NCBI RefSeq assembly: GCF_002855555.1
Contig: NZ_PKRT01000002.1
Span: 186,001-250,000, forward strand
Source: Novosphingobium sp. TH158
GTDB lineage: Bacteria; Pseudomonadota; Alphaproteobacteria; Sphingomonadales; Sphingomonadaceae
Length of the DNA: 64,000 bases
Direction of reading: 5' to 3'
A program made the translations under genes and the position numbers. Shown here in pieces: positions 63,561 through 64,000 of the stretch. The notes under the pieces are model-generated. The model worked only from the letters and a program-made list of their open reading frames with translations, was not told the DNA's origin and searched no databases. The first letter of the stretch is position 1. Each line of letters begins with the position of its first letter.

Positions 63561-64000
63561 CCTGTACCGTGACGGGCGACGAGACCCGACAGCGCAATTT
63601 AACTGCAGTTTGCCCTGCGGCAGAACCGAGACCGCACTTCAAGGCCGGAAAGGCAGCGCGATCCGCAACCTTCGCAACGGCTCGAAAGCAGTTCATAAAA
63701 TCTAACGAACCATGACAGCAGAATTGTCAAGGGCGTCCACCGCGGCGACGCCCAAGCGCTACAGCAGATATTTCGCGTTATCTATCTAGTTTATAACGGT
63801 TTGTTTGGCGGCTTGATCCGATTCCGCATCAAAACGCCGCGTTTTGATCCGAAATCATATTAATCATATCTTACGCTCGACGAGCATGAGGTCGTAACAC
63901 ATGACTCCGTGAGCAGTCTAATATGCTCATTTATCTCTTGTGCTTTGATAAGGTTTTTACAATCATGACTGCACGTAAAGTCATATGTGCGCTGGTTATC
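63561..64000. other. 440-bp intergenic region, AT-rich at its right end
   Basis: No convincing gene to the window end. From about 63760 the base composition becomes clearly richer in A and T than anywhere else in the window (for example ATCATATTAATCATATC). It contains a 9-bp palindrome at 63828-63848. It should hold the promoter of the two-component operon and perhaps of a gene beyond the edge. Confidence 0.5.
63828..63848. repeat. 9-bp palindrome, possible operator
   Basis: ATCAAAACG-CCG-CGTTTTGAT is a perfect inverted repeat with a 3-base centre, lying in the AT-rich stretch. It could be a transcription factor site for the divergent region, possibly for the adjacent regulator. Confidence 0.5.

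Overview
The window is GC-rich, densely coded, and reads as chromosome of an alphaproteobacterium, most likely a sphingomonad (Novosphingobium/Sphingopyxis/Erythrobacter-like). This is inferred from gene content: a ccoGHIS-hemN block, an mdh-sucD-sucA-sucB-lpd TCA block, a Caulobacter-type Tad/Cpa pilus cluster, a large OAR-like TonB receptor, DUF4139/DUF4197 proteins, M16 peptidases and a CsoR-copABC island. I saw no transposon, integrase, CRISPR array, rRNA or tRNA.

Layout. 1-4588: the end of ccoG, then ccoH, ccoI, ccoS, a small Cys-rich exported protein and hemN, i.e. maturation of cbb3 oxidase plus oxygen-independent haem synthesis. 4589-4953: a perfect Fnr/FixK-type palindrome and, on the minus strand, what looks like a compact sRNA gene (UUCG-capped hairpin, C-rich linker, strong intrinsic terminator). 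4954-6530: a SleB-type cell wall hydrolase and a small conserved protein. 6839-14341: malate dehydrogenase, succinyl-CoA ligase alpha and the three 2-oxoglutarate dehydrogenase components. 14454-20932: mixed small genes, a PepSY protein, a cytochrome P450, a TRIC-like channel, a YegP protein, a DauA-like D-amino-acid dehydrogenase and an alpha/beta hydrolase.

21042-28260: tight-adherence pilus genes cpaA, cpaB, cpaC, cpaD, cpaE, tadB and tadC. The motor ATPase cpaF/tadA and a pilin gene are absent. 28338-32770 (minus strand): a string of close or overlapping genes: SDR, TetR, mtnP, maiA, MarR and fumarylacetoacetase (end of tyrosine catabolism plus methylthioadenosine salvage). 32955-39231: TonB receptor and clpB. 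39383-46651: two tandem DUF4139 proteins, DUF4197, a two-domain M16 lipoprotein peptidase and a small beta-rich protein.

46708-49961 (minus): selA-selD-fdhD, the selenocysteine/formate dehydrogenase accessory set, without selB, selC or a formate dehydrogenase in the window. 50111-51637: an atypical adenylate-forming enzyme. 51671-55223: copper island with csoR divergent from copA-copB-copC across a perfect CsoR-type operator. 55334-56662: an exported ten-cysteine protein of unknown function. 56739-59799 (minus): nitronate monooxygenase-like protein, enoyl-CoA hydratase and CoA-transferase in one operon. 59886-63560 (minus): one OmpR-type response regulator followed by two related membrane histidine kinases. 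The last ~300 bp are clearly AT-richer and hold a palindrome, which suggests a regulatory region or boundary just outside the window.

The most interesting item is the putative Fnr-controlled sRNA at about 4638-4711 (minus), next to the cbb3/hemN block. All functions are read from sequence and family knowledge only; no search was run.
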